This document shows, one piece after another, positions 46,330 to 58,122 of a stretch of DNA of 64,000 nt (positions are counted from its first letter, which is position 1; each line of letters begins with the position of its first letter). Source of the stretch: Liolophura sinensis (Eukaryota; Mollusca; Polyplacophora; Chitonida; Chitonidae). Where the stretch lies: positions 5,954,501-6,018,500 of the forward strand of contig NC_088295.1 of NCBI RefSeq assembly GCF_032854445.1, in the 5' to 3' direction. The position numbers and the translations under genes were made by a program. The notes beneath the pieces are model-generated. The model worked only from the letters and a program-made list of their open reading frames with translations. It did no database searches and was not told the DNA's origin.

Positions 46330-48320
46330 GTCATGTTAGGATATGATTTCCTGGCACGTCATGGATGCTTAATAGGCTCCAAAAACTACTGCGTTAAGCT
46401 TGACGTGAAATAGAAACCATGTGAAGTAGTGGGAAACTTTGATTGCTGCCGGTTGTCCCTTGCAGAAACCTTGAGCGTACCACCCGCCCAGGTGAAGGCT
46501 GCTGTCTCTGGAGAGATTGAGTCGTGGAGTGTGAATCAGTATTTACTCAACGGACAGGGTTGATGTCGACCTGGACGTTCTCTCGTGTCAGTGCAAATGG
46601 TGAGATTGCCATTCGAATACTCAGTCCGTCTAACGACAACTGCAGTTGTCCAAGCTGGCAGTTCTAGGGGAAACTGATAACGACAGTGTGAAGACTGAAC
46701 AAAGTGACAAAGTGGTGTCCTGAAAATTTAAGAGACCTTAAGAAACGTGCGGGTAATTTGGACGAAAACTGGAGGGGCGAAATGGAACGGTTGCTTATGA
46801 GTGAGTGAGTGCTTGGGGTTTAACGTCGTACTCAACAATTTTCCAGTCATATGACGACGAAGGAATCCTTAGGGTGCATGTACGTGAAATGTGCCTCCTT
46901 GTTGCAGGACGGATTTCCACCGCTCTTTTATTTAGTGCTGCATCACTGAGACGACTTACCGAAGCAGACGCTCTACCAACTGTGCTATCCGGGCCGGTAG
47001 GTTGCTTAATGAAGTATTCGAACCTGTTTGCTGTGGATGATGATGGCATTGGGCGCACATTCACTGTGCAGCACCACATTTAGACCGGTAGTGCACCAGC
47101 GATTCGAATATAACCCAGAAGGCCACCACTCCATGTTAGAGAGGAGATTGATCACCAGGTGGAAGATATGCTATGTCGTGGGTCTGCCTCTGCAGTTCTA
47201 GATAAGAAGAAGGGCGACAAGGCTAGATTTTGTGTTGACTGCCGATCCCTTGTCACCGAGAAGGATGTATATCCGCTACCCCAGATAGTTGATAGTCGGG
47301 ATGCACTCCAAGGGGCGCAGTGGTGGCCAGCTTTGGATTTGATGTCTGGCTATTGGCAGATTAACCTTGCACCTAAGGATCGTCTAAAGTAAGCATTTGC
47401 TACTCGCCCTGGACTTTATCAGTTCCATCGACTCATACAAAAGGAAAAGGTTCTCCTTTTGAACTGCCGAGTGTCAAAGGCATTTGATGTGCAAAAGGAG
47501 AAACTTTGTTCCAGTGTTGCTTTGGGCATGCCGAAGAACCTTTCATCTTGGACACGGATGCTAGCTGTTGGGGAATCGGGGCGGTTTTAACCTAGAAGGT
47601 TGATGGTCAGGAGAGAGTTGTAGCTTACGGCAGCAGGACTTTGTCCAAGATGGAACGCGCGTATTGCGTTACTGAAAGAGAACTCCTCGCTGTTGTGATC
47701 TTTGTTAAATACTTTAGGCATTGCCTATATGGGAAGCAGAAACTTTTCCGCACAGATCTCGGGTCACTGCGGTGGCTATTAAAGTTTAAAGACCCAGAGG
47801 GGCAGTTGGCTCGCTGGATTCAATCTCTCTCCACCTATAAGTTCGAGATAGAGCATCGTCCTGGTTCAAAACATCTGAGCGCCGATGTTCTGAGCCGCCG
47901 ACCTTAAGGACAGTGTGACCTCAATAGCAGGAGACACAGAAGACTTTACTGCGCAACAATCAAAAGATCCAGATCTGGCTCCTGTTATCTCACTGGTATA
48001 GGCCGTGGCAAAGTCGAACTTGAATGACGTTTTCCAGCATAGCAGCGTCAATAAAGCTTTATGGGGAGCCTTTAATACGCTAACTGTTGCAAAGAATCTC
48101 CTGGTCCGTAGTTTCCATGATAAGTCAGGAACATAACTCTATTTGTTCCACGGCCCCTTAGAGAACAGTACTTCAAGAAAACCACGATGAACCTGCTGGT
48201 GGACACTAGGATATTCACCAAAACGTTGAAATAGATAAGACAGACATATTCCTCTACTGGTCTTCAACAGGATGTATGACAGTAGTGCCGTAGTTGTTTG
48301 ATCTGAAGTCGCCACAAAGG
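46330..48320 (+). pseudogene. gypsy pol remnant (protease, RT, RNase H, integrase HHCC)
   Basis: Visible parts in order. The protease end, DVMLGYDFLARHGCLIG, at about 46330. After the SINE, KYSNLFAVDDDGIGRT and EEIDHQVEDMLCRG at 47010-47170. RT fingers and palm start, RFCVDCRSL then WPALDLMSGYWQINLAP, at 47230-47380, then RPGLYQFHRL. A deletion then removes the YxDD palm motif. RNase H with DTDASCWGIGAVL, ERELLAVVIFVKYFRHCLYG, and HRPGSKHLSADVLSRRP ending at 47907. A decayed integrase zinc region near 48150-48310 (TGLQQDV and CRSC). Missing catalytic motifs and several stops mean it is dead. Confidence 0.85.
46798..46999 (-). mobile_element. SINE type B, complete, inside gypsy pol
   Basis: On the minus strand the head is tRNA-like: CCGGATAGCACAGTTGGTAG then AGCGTCTGC, which matches an A-box region. 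The body has CCTTGTTGCAGGACGGATTT and CAGTCATATGACGACGAAGG (plus-strand reading). The 9-bp word GGTTGCTTA at 46789-46797 and again at 47000-47008 is a target-site duplication. Removing the insert and one copy restores contiguous gypsy sequence. Confidence 0.92.
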
Positions 48321-49750
48321 ATTCGGCAAGGGCCGTAGTCCAGGTGTTTTGGGAAACGGAGACTGGCGCAATCAACTGACTTGAACAGGCATCGTCTTTG
48401 TCAGATCAATGAACACCTCACGCGTTGGAGCAGTGAGACGGGTCGGCTCCGTTGTGGTGACCCCGGGAGGCAGGTGCACAGAGACTGTCGTCTCCAGAAA
48501 CCCCACACCCAAGAACGTGGAGGATCCTGCAGTTGGCCTGAAAATTCCGGCTGATGAAACTGTACTGATGCCAGAAGAGGTGCCGCAACACGACCAGGAG
48601 CCGTTTAGCGCGGAGGTACTCCCGTGCCGGATACGGCCCGTCTAACGGCACAGAACGGAAATGAACCCCTGGATCCCAGTATTCCAGTGCTCACACTTGT
48701 CCCTGATTCTGGACGTGCACTGCCAGAACCAGTGCTGTCCCCGTGTGAGCATGTGGAGAGGTCTCTTCTGACGCCATTTGGGGGTGGCACAGTACCGACG
48801 CTCATATACAAAGTACGTGTGATCCCCTGACCAGCACATAACATACGTGGTCTGCACAGAGACTTTCTCAAAGCGGCGTGTCATACCTTTGTCGTACGAT
48901 ATTTTGTGTGTCACTTTTAACGTACCATTGTCCTATATGTGCGATATGGTTCAAGTACGACATCTTTGTGAAAGTGGTCCCTGGTGGTGCGACCCGCAAA
49001 ACAAGCACACCTGAATACTTTGTTGGGAAGTATGTCTCCCTGCTACATGAACAACATTCAGCAGAATCCAGCAGGCCGACTGAGGACTACTCTAGACAAG
49101 CGTTCAATGTACAGAGTGTCCGAGAGATGACCCGAGAAGTTTTCGGAAGAAGCATTATCAGCCTGTTTACGTTTTGCTTGGGTGGCGAACTTTCGACGGG
49201 GACGTCGTGAATTGTATAGGCGGGGATAACGATTACTCAGCGCACAGGATACACAACCTGTGTCGTTGTTGTAAAGCTGGTGGACTGCTGTGTATGAAAC
49301 CAGGATTCGGATTCGTCCGGGAAGTGCTGGGAAAGAGCCGCGCGCTCTGATTAGTTAGTCGTTGGGGCGAGGACGAGAGGACCAGACCGCCTGGATCGGA
49401 TCAAAGATCGCCAGACACAAAGGCCGCCCGCCAGGGTATAAACCTTGGGAGTCGTCAGGACTGCACAGGCCGCCGTAACGCCGCCGCCTCCTGATCCAAC
49501 ATGGTGACGGAGGCATCGTAGTATGAACCCGGCTACAGAACCTTGTTATTGCTTTTTTTTACATTCATGTACTCCGCGTTGTCAATACATATTGTTTTCT
49601 ATTTGTATAGATACTGTGTTTGTCCCATTTGTTTTTCTCAATATTATTAACCTTCACCTCAACCTCCTGATCCCACGCGGTGAAGGAGGCCACGAAGTAC
49701 AAATCCGGTTACAGAACGTGTTGCCCGCAATTAGCCAGGTGTACAGGGCT

Positions 49751-50890
49751 ACCTGACCGCTCGACACGTTACAGTAGTGTTGTAAACGGTTGGAAATATA
49801 TCGTGGCCCGTCAAATGAGTTTTATTAGACATACACAGGTATATGTGGCCAGACAGCATTTAACTTGCTGACTGTTTACATTCATACTATAAGTCTTCTG
49901 GTGAATGTCACGGCATTTTATGCTAGACTGTGATTCATTATAGCAGTAAGCCTAGCCTAAGTTGTAGGCTTCGGTTTCAGGTCTGTCCGTTCACATGCAC
50001 AGCGAGTGCACTCGTTGGTCTGAGCCCAGAACTAATTCTCTGAGCCCAGAGCTACGCTTGAATGCTAATTGCTCCCTCCCTGGTGACTTAAAGCAAGGCC
50101 ATAAATGACTGAACACTCTAAATATGTCGACATTTTGGCCTTGTCAAATACCGTCTTGAAATAGACGAAGTGACGTTGAATAGAAATATGTCGACATTTT
50201 TGCAACGTGCGATACCCACTTGAAATAGACGATATGATCTTGAAAATAACGTTAACTCCCAAGCAAAGAAACGAAAAGGGGATCTCTGTTCAAGCAAACC
50301 TCTCTCCTATATGCTGTACTTGCTGAACGAAACAGATGTATTTGTATATAAGTGTGAACTGGACACAATTCTGTATAATCAAAAAATAAATACCGAATTG
50401 CTTGTCATGATTCACCCATTAACAATATGCTGTGAATGATTAGGGTTAGATGACATATGTAACCTATTCACGAAGGCCTATACCGTCATACCAAGAAAAC
50501 GCCAGAACATTTTGAGAGCGTAAGTTCTATGCTCGCTTTAATATGGCTCTGGTTTGCATTACCTCCCTTTGTCCACAGCTGGGGCGTATGTATTTCATGT
50601 ATTGTAATATCCATATTTATCAAAATCTTTTGTACTCTTGATACATAGAGTTTTACATATGTAGTATGCTGGATGTGTATGAAGCAGTGTCATGCACAGT
50701 CTGGTTAGTGCTTGATGTCGTATCATACCCCGCCCCATTCAAATCTAACGCACACCAATGGAATGTCGTTTTGCCCCTCCCCCACCATTTGCACAACCTA
50801 GTTATTTTAGTTCTTGTGTACAGGTCCGAATTTTGTGCCTCTTGGTACTGCGTCGATGACAATATATTTTTAGCCCCTCTCTCCATAAAA
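49751..50890. other. no gene recognised
   Basis: Mixed unique sequence between the gypsy remnant and the 22-bp satellite. Short near-repeats (ATGTCGACATTTT twice near 50125-50210) are seen. Open frames lack domains. Confidence 0.5.
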
Positions 50891-50895
50891 ATTAT

Positions 50896-52079
50896 CCAAT
50901 ACCCATACCAGGTCAGTCTAATACCCATACCAGGTCACCCCAATACCCATGCCAGATCACCCCAATACCCATACCAGGTCACCCCAGTACCTATACCAGG
51001 TCACCCCAATACCCATGCCAGGTCACCCCAATACCCGTACCAGGTCACTCCAATACACATACCAGGTGACCTCCATACCCATACCAGGTCACCCCAATAC
51101 CTATACGAAGTCACCCCAATACCCATACCAGGTCACCCTAATACCCGTACAAGGTCACCCCAATACCCATACCAGGTCACCCCAATAGCCACCTATACGG
51201 GGCCTCCGTTGCTCAGTTGGTTAGCGCGCTAGCGCAGCGTAATGACCCAGGAGTCTCTCTAAAAGCGGTCGCTGTGAGTTCAAGTCCAGCTCATGCTGCC
51301 TTCCTCTCCGGTCGTCCGTTGGAAGGTCTGCCAGCAACCTGCGCATGGTCGTGGGTTTCCCCCAGGCTCTGCCCGGTTTCCACCCACCTTAATGCTGACA
51401 GGCGTCGTATAAGTGAAATATTCTCGAGTACGGCGTAAAACACCGATCAAATAAATGAATAAATAAATAAATAGCCATACCAGGTCACCCAAATAGCAAA
51501 CCAGGTCACCCCAATACCCGTACCAGGTCATCCCAATACCCATGCCAAGTCACCTCAATACCCATGCCAGATCACCTCAATACCCGTACCAGGCCACCCC
51601 AATACCCGTACCAGGTCATCCCAATACCCATGCCAAGTCACCCCAACACCCATACCAGGTCATCCCAACACCCGTACCAGGCCACCCCAACACCCACACC
51701 AGGTCATCCCAATACCCATACCAGGTCACCCCAACACCCATGCCAGGTCACCCCAATACCCGTACCAGGTCATCCCAATACCCATGCCAAGTCACCCCAA
51801 CACCCATACCAGGTCACCCCAACACCCGTACCAGGTCACCCCAACACCCATACCAGGTCACCCCAACACCCATGCCAGGTCACCCCAATACCCGTACCAG
51901 GTCATCCCAATACCCATGCCAAGTCACCCCAACACCCATACCAGGTCACCCCAACACCCGTACCAGGCCACCCCAACACCCATACCAGGTCATCCCAATA
52001 CCCATGCCAAGTCACCTCAATACCCATACCAGGTCACCCAAACACCCGTACCAGGTCATCCCAATACCCATACTAAATC
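50896..52079. repeat. 22-bp satellite with AGGTCA half-sites, split by a SINE
   Basis: About 40 units of CAGGTCACCCCAATACCCATAC with variants (GTACC, ATGCC, CATCCC). A SINE at 51199-51473 splits it into a left block (50896-51198) and a right block (51474-52079). The right block has a longer higher-order pattern of alternating GTACC/ATGCC/ATACC units. Since 22 is not a multiple of three, the frames cycle and all three can be open, which gives artefactual frames of up to 225 codons. Confidence 0.95.
51199..51473 (+). mobile_element. SINE type A, full-length reference copy
   Basis: The best-preserved copy in the window. The tRNA-like head starts GGGGCCTCCGTTGCTCAGTT; an A-box-like GCTCAGTTGG ends at 51220, and a B-box-like GAGTTCAAGTCC lies at 51276-51287. 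The body has GCATGGTCGTGGGTTTCCC and CACCTTAATGCTGACAGGCG, then GAGTACGGCGTAAAACACC and a long (AAAT)n tail. AATAGCCA on both sides may be the target duplication. It splits the 22-bp satellite. Confidence 0.94.
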
Positions 52080-52205
52080 ATACTAAACTTGCATTAACGA
52101 CTGATTTTGGATCATCACGGTCATTTGTACCAAACCACCTTCCTAATAAGATCGCTTTCGTTACATCGATTCTTCTGCAATTCATAAAGAATTCATCCGA
52201 TCACA

Positions 52206-52585
52206 AATGGATACATTGATATATCCTCACGAGTGGATACATTGATATATCCTCACGAGTGGATACATGGACACCACCGGTCAGAATACGTTACCTTATG
52301 AACTACAAGAGTTTCCGGGATATACCTGTCCAAGAGTGGATATATGGACTCCATTGATCAGTTACCAGTCCTTGATGTATGATACCTTCTGAACGCACTT
52401 TTCAGGGATACACCTACCCAAGAATGGACACATGAACTCAACCGGTCAGGATAAGAAACCTTCTGATCACCAGCCGTTTCCGGGATACACCTACCCATGA
52501 ATGGCTACATGAACTCCACCCGTCAAATAAGTCACCTTCTGAACACCAGCTGTTTCAGGGATACACCTACCCAAGAATGGAAACA
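52206..52585. repeat. ~80-bp tandem repeat, about five diverged units
   Basis: Units contain GGGATACACCTACCCAAGAATGG-type junctions (in words GGGATACACCTACC and AATGGACACATGAACTC), CACCTTCTGAAC and AGTTTCCGGG. Two short copies of GAGTGGATACATTGATATAT start the array. The 22-base word around GTTACCAGTCCTTGATGTA at about 52358 recurs at about 55462. Confidence 0.75.
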
Positions 52586-53140
52586 TTGACAATTTCCAAT
52601 TCATAATGTATTGGACAGAGCGCATTTGGCCCATTAACCATCAAAGCGAAGCCCGTTACAGGATGATAACAGTGACTACCGTGTTTTATCGCGTTTGCTT
52701 TGTGAATCGACACCATGTTCTGTAGAGTGTCGTAATGAAAGTATCCATTCTCCAAGTTGAAGTCATCAATTTGCTGTCTTGTAAGTTAAACGTAGCCTTG
52801 ATACTAGAATGTTTACAAGTGTGTTAAAAGGCGAATGGAAGACCTTTTCTGAACAAGCTTGTAAACTTGCAATGACAAACTGTGGCGTTGGATTCCCCCT
52901 GTTTATCTTACAAACTGAACTTCCTGCAAATCGAAGTTAATTGTACATGGCGCAAATGTTTTTTTTTTTTAATGGAAGCGAAGTTCGTGTAACCCATGGA
53001 GTTATTTTTAAGGTACATTTAGAAAGCGACGCCACGCTATAATCATAGCAAAAAAAACCCAAAGTTTCAGATGGATGAATGAGGAATTTTGACGGATTGA
53101 ACTAAAGCAGTGGTATACAGAGTGACTCAATGTTAAATTG

Positions 53141-53392
53141 ATTGGTTTTAACTCCGGAATAATTCTTCAGCGATACATGTTTTATGGCGATAATATTTGT
53201 TGGTGGAGGAAATCGGAGGGCCCGGAGTGAACGAATGTCCACGACAGGTACATGGCAAATCTCCTGACTGAAAGTTGCTGCTGAAATATTTTTGGTGACT
53301 AAGAAATAGCGAGCGCTGGATTCGAACGCCTGCTTCAGTGGTCAAGGGCCAGGCAGTCGCAGCGAGCCAACGATTAATGGTCTGAGCCGACG
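53141..53392 (-). mobile_element. old tRNA-derived SINE (type D)
   Basis: Reverse tail ATTGATTGGTTTTAACTCC, GGTGGAGGAAATCGGAGGGC, then at 53312 GCTGGATTCGAACGCC, whose complement carries a near-perfect Pol III B box (GTTCGAATCC). The head appears to extend to about 53392. The whole resembles a SINE with a different body from types A and B. Confidence 0.65.
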
Positions 53393-53850
53393 AGAGCCCC
53401 AAGTCCCAAAACTGAACTTAACTGAATAGTGAAAAAACAATGAGTATTGTTTAATGTGGATTGCAACTGTATTGAAACAAAGCTCGGGTGTTAGCTATTT
53501 AAGCGACAAACTACGGGATTGGTAGAGCACCTCGTTAAGAGCACAAGAAAACACAAACCTCAAGTCGTATAAGGTAACAAGGCTGTATTATTTTCCTTCA
53601 ACCACTGTACGTATATATTACAGTAACCATGCTGTCTATAGTTACAGATAGTGTGCAAGGTGTGAAAAGTTACGTTATAAGTAACAGTATGCCTGGTTAT
53701 ACGTACGTGCGTGGACAATTCAGACAAATTAACAACATTAAAATACAAAGCTATTCGTTCACCCAGGTTTTCAATGCGAGCAATCCACTGAGTTAACCAA
53801 TCGGTAACACTTGTTCTGATCTCGAAATACTTCTGTATTCAAACACAGGA

Positions 53851-54400
53851 GCTGATTCCACAAACGCTGTTTTTACTTCAGTCAAAATTCAAAATGAGTT
53901 TATAATTTATTTAATTTTAAACGATATCTGTTGTAATGGAGAACACTCAACAAATGCAACATTAAGACAAGTATTTCAACAATAGAGACCTTGTGCACAA
54001 ACTTATCACACGTGAACAATGTATCAGCCGCAATTTGAGCTCTTTCCTGTTCTGAGTTTGGCATTTTAAGCATTTCCAATTTATCATTTGAGTCTTAAGT
54101 TGCTTAATAACTACCAGCTCTGGGACCGATTCCACAAAGCGATTTCTGACATATGTCAAAATTTGAAATACAAGTTTAGAGCTTATTTTGACGACTAAGA
54201 AATTATCATTTAGACTATCTTATAAATGCCACCCTAAGATAAATTTATAGAAAAAATTCAACTTACAGAACCTAAATATTCGCATTGTGATGAGATTTTA
54301 TTCTTTGACTCAAGTCAGAAATGACTTTGTGGAATCGACCCAAGGTATCACAGTTTTAAATTTTAAACTTAAGTCAAAATAGCTTTGTGTACTCAGACTC
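53851..54400. mobile_element. possible outer inverted-repeat element containing a MITE
   Basis: CTGATTCCACAAACGCTG at 53853 and, reversed, CTGAGTACACAAAGCT at about 54380-54396 are imperfect inverted ends, each followed inward by TCAAAAT-type sequence. The better-defined MITE at 54122-54341 lies between them. The outer element is tentative. Confidence 0.4.
54122..54341. mobile_element. 220-bp MITE
   Basis: Left end GGGACCGATTCCACAAAGCG then ATTTCTGAC; right end, reversed, GGGTCGATTCCACAAAGTC then ATTTCTGAC. Internal DNA is AT-rich and non-coding. A target duplication is not evident. Confidence 0.7.
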
Positions 54401-54409
54401 TGGTAAGCA

Positions 54410-56318
54410 TTGACTCTAATTCTAGTAATTGTGGGAAGATTCTGCTCCTTTTAGCTAGTATACATGTAATTGTAAGAAAACTACTCATTTTCTTTTTCCT
54501 CAAATGGTTAACCATCTAATCAATATATCTTTATTTTTCTGGAAAAACTGAGAGAGTAATGACAGCTTTTGCTTTCTGTGCTACAAATACCTGTCCTAAA
54601 AATTAGAAGAATTACAACAAGCTGCAGTCGCTGGTCTCGTTAATGCAACTATATATGTAGATGCATAGATACACTCTCCAGACAGATCAAGCTCTCGATG
54701 CAGTGTGCTATAGCACTACGATATTTTTTACTTTCCCGAATCACCGGTGTATATGGTACATTTAATACAACCTTAAAACGGTGTGACCTGGTAGACACAT
54801 ATGTAACAGACACATACGTAACATGTGATAACCTCATAAACAAGAGTGATTGGATCTCTAACATAGTCTAAGATTCTGGCTTTCTATAGCTAGACGGTGA
54901 AAACGTCACCTAAGGACCTATGGCTAGTCTGATTTTAGTGCCCACCTGGCATTATAGGCACTCAAATCTATAAAGTGTAGACAGCCTGTGTTTGAGTTCA
55001 ACAGAACAGAGGTAGTTTAGTAACCGTCGATCGGAAGTTCTGGATTAGAAGAACAGTGTAATATGTAACTGACAAATTTCCACGGTCAGATTGCATTGGA
55101 AGGTAAATAATGTATAATGCGATACAGGTTGTAGTACAGTCTTAGTGTTCCCCGGGGTGGGGGAGGGGAGTGTCACGGAGCGGAAAGGTTCCCCGAGTAC
55201 AAAATCTCAACCCAGTTAGATAGGCCTTATTGATTACACCCCTCACAACACGGTGTAGGAGTTACAGTGCAAACCGTGCCATAAACTACGCAACCACAGA
55301 TGAAACGTCTCAACAAATGACTATCCAAAACATCAAACAAACTCAAGTTGAATGATTCTAAACATAATTACCGAACATGTGTATACGACAGGAAAATGGC
55401 GTAGGTCACAAGTGATTCTGTGATTACCGGTTTGTTACGGCGGAGGTCACATGTGATTCTGCAGTTACCAGTCCTTGATGTATGAAACGCTATAACAAAT
55501 GCAAACAATGAAGGCCTGGTCAAATCCATATCACAACATAAAGAGGTTCACGCAGTGTTTGTAACACAAAGCTATGTAACAATTAAGGGACCAAAATTCC
55601 TGAGGTATAGTTTAACATCACAACAGCCCTTCCAAACATTGGTCAAGTTTTTGTCAATGAAAACGCTCTAGAGATTTATTCTGGTCTACAGTTCACGTCT
55701 GGAATATCGGAGTGATGAGTTGAAGAAGAGGTGTACATTATTACACCTTGATTGTTATTCACACAAATGAAGAATATTCTCTTCCCCTGCATTACACACA
55801 GATATGTAAACATCAGCCTCTTGTGTTTAATACTCCACTCAGTTTCTGCTCTTTTCAAGAAATTCACAGTATCTAAGCACACTGAAATACTGAAACAATG
55901 TCGCACTGAATATCGTCACATACATATTTTTTTCAGTCACGAATGCAGTCACGACAACCACATTGTGTTCCTCATCTTACATCTCAAAGTCAGGTGTCTC
56001 ATCACTCTTCTCGTCACAACCCGCGTCACGCAATTTCACACCCCCCTCACGTAACTTCTAAAATGTCACTGCTAATACATGTACGTTATTCCTCACATTA
56101 CTTCTGACATCACTCTCATTGTCCCTCTTCACGTCATTCCTTTAGTGACGTTGATCATGTCATTTCTCACGCTACTCTCAACTTGTAAGTTCGGGCATTA
56201 CGTTACTCCATCACATCAAACAAGGCGTGTTAGGCTATTCGGGATGTTTCCAACTGTAGTAACATTTTAGTAAAATCGCGATAATCCAGATATCAGCGTA
56301 TTATAGCAGCCGTTCCCA
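54410..56318. other. 3' flank of the FBXL16-like gene; no other gene recognised
   Basis: AT-rich. A minus-strand AATAAA at 55675-55680, about 640 nt past the FBXL16-like stop, is a candidate poly(A) signal. Open frames at 55676-56270 lack domains. Confidence 0.45.
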
Positions 56319-57355
56319 TCATTCGAGCACTAGGCAGCGAGGATTGTTTTCCTTCAGGTACTGACAGACGTCTGGTGTAGCACCGGGACAGTTTGTAAGC
56401 TCAAGCTCCTCCAGGTAACGAAGTGAGACCAGTCCAGAGAGACCGTGGCTGGAGAGGAGACAACAGCCTGCAACACAACAAAGGTCAAGGTCAGTGTGGC
56501 TAAGGATAAACTCACAAGGATATGAAAACATGAAAAACACAGAACAGTGGCTAAAGTAGAGAGATTGGACCATGGTCAACGGAGTAAAGGGAAAGGTCAA
56601 CAGAACAGTAGACAAAGGCCAGCAGAACAGTAGACAAAGACCAACAGAACAGTAGGCAAAGGCCAACAGAACAGCAGCCAAAGGCCAGCAGAGTAAAGGG
56701 CACCTGTTAATTCTATAGAGCACTATGAACTAAATTCCGGGAACTGTGGGAACATATCGGCGAAGAAAAAAAGAAACAAAAAGAAAAAGCCTCAGTGCAG
56801 ATCAGTAGCTTAAGTCAAGGAAACATTAGGCACAGATAAGGGAACAGCGAGAGAAGCGCAAAGGGAAAGGGTCAACAAAAAAGTGGACAATGAATAACGA
56901 ACATTCGACAAAGTCAACAGAACAACGGACACGGTCAAATGTAAACACTGGTGAAACGGCAACAGAATATGGGGAAGAATAGAAATCGTTCATGTTCATA
57001 AACATAAGATATCTAACAATCGTCTATCGTTATCAACAAATGACTTAATTCATAAGCAATTAACGAGATAAATTATCAAGAATATAGGGTTTGTACAAGT
57101 ACAAATTGAAAAATATTGGATAATGTAGTGGAAGAATCGTGCAATTACTACTAACGCAAAGTAAATGACATCTGTTGTTTGTGGTATCCGTCATACGAGC
57201 ACTTACCTGCCACCGAAAGAACTCTAAGATGCTTCATGGAATACACGTGCTGAAGACCAAAGTCACGGATTTGAGTACACCAGCGCAAATAGAGCTTCAG
57301 CAGTGACGTCATCGTGGACAGGTAACCTACGCCTATGTCTGTAATGTGGTTACAC
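56319..57355 (-). CDS. FBXL16: FBXL16-like F-box/leucine-rich-repeat protein, last two exons
   Basis: Exons 57207-57355 and 56319-56467, both 149 bp coding, joined by GT-AG sites in phase 1 (GCA G|GTAAGT, TTGCAG|GC). They give about 98 C-terminal residues: leucine-rich repeats [46 protein letters not shown], then [27 protein letters not shown] and the end NPRCLVLE. This matches the C-terminus of FBXL16 as I remember it, including the [11 protein letters not shown] stretch and the -CLVIE-type end. The family carries an F-box and LRRs and acts with SCF-type complexes or PP2A. The exon at 57355 starts in phase 2, so earlier exons with the F-box must lie upstream, to the right and apparently beyond the window. 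No more exons were found up to 64000. Confidence 0.9.
56468..57206. other. last intron of the FBXL16-like gene, with short repeats
   Basis: It contains irregular repeats of GGTCAACAGAACAGTAGACAA-type words (AACAGAACAGTAGACAAAG) at about 56570-56700 and AAAGGGAAAGGTCAACA. Nothing coding. Confidence 0.6.
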
Positions 57356-58061
57356 CTGTGATAAAAACAGAATGAGAGGAGCAAATGTAAGCTAAACACA
57401 GAGATGTGACATGGCTAACAACAAGAGCATGTTGAGTTAGAACATAATCGTTTTTAATTGAATCGCTCGCGAAATACGCTGACGGTATTTGCAGCACAGT
57501 TGCAGACACACTAAGCGGATTTTTCCTTGATCGTGGTCAGTAGGTTATACCACGTGACAAAAGCCAAATGTCACAGGTCATCGCGAATCCATGTTGTTTA
57601 ATTGGTCACCTCGACCGTCAGGATCGCCGACACTCGCCGGATCGGATATACTTCGGGGACAGAGTGAAATCGCTGGCGTATTTCTTCGCTAGTATCTGAC
57701 ATAAGTTTGACACTAGGGAATTTCGGAGCAGATAATATCGCCTACTAAATACGCCGTCTCTGGAGCGGACACACTGGGCGGACTTTTAGAAATTCACAAA
57801 ATACGCATGCACGATAATTCACGTCCAGTGTGTCCCACGCTTTACACTGAAATGAAGCGCCGATAGGTGTATGGAAATTTAATCACCATGAAACCAATAA
57901 AGGCTCTTTGATGAACCTGTTGCAAGGAACCTTATACGAATGGCTCTTCAAAAGTCCTTTAAAAGCTCTTCCTTAAACAGATTGGTAATGGTTCTTCAAA
58001 GAATGTTCTTTCGCTTAAAGTACCATTCACAGTTATTTGCAGCACTTTAAATGGTCACTTT

Positions 58062-58122
<61 letters not shown>

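Larger units (their letters stand above)
46140..49750 (+). mobile_element. degenerate Ty3/gypsy LTR retrotransposon
   Basis: The order of domains is that of a gypsy pol gene: aspartic protease remnant, reverse transcriptase, RNase H, then the integrase zinc-binding region, with frame shifts and stops throughout. No gag or left LTR was recognised. Near the right end a 55-bp direct duplication (CCTCCTGATCC...CGGTTACAGAAC at 49488 and 49667) resembles LTR-region sequence. A SINE interrupts it at 46798-46999. Confidence 0.82.

Noticed and set aside
51199-51290. Possible tRNA gene
   Set aside because: A and B boxes are present but the cloverleaf is degenerate and the sequence continues into the SINE body and (AAAT)n tail. 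It is a SINE head. The same applies to the heads near 46970 and 53312.
51542-52219. 225-codon Pro/His/Thr-rich frame, plus overlapping 170- and 100-codon frames
   Set aside because: They are products of the 22-bp satellite: all three frames encode the same 22-residue cycle, which means no frame is selected.
57460-57840. Possible hAT or Harbinger MITE with GACACACT-type ends
   Set aside because: Shared words exist but I could not define matching ends or a target duplication, so it is only noted under the surrounding region.
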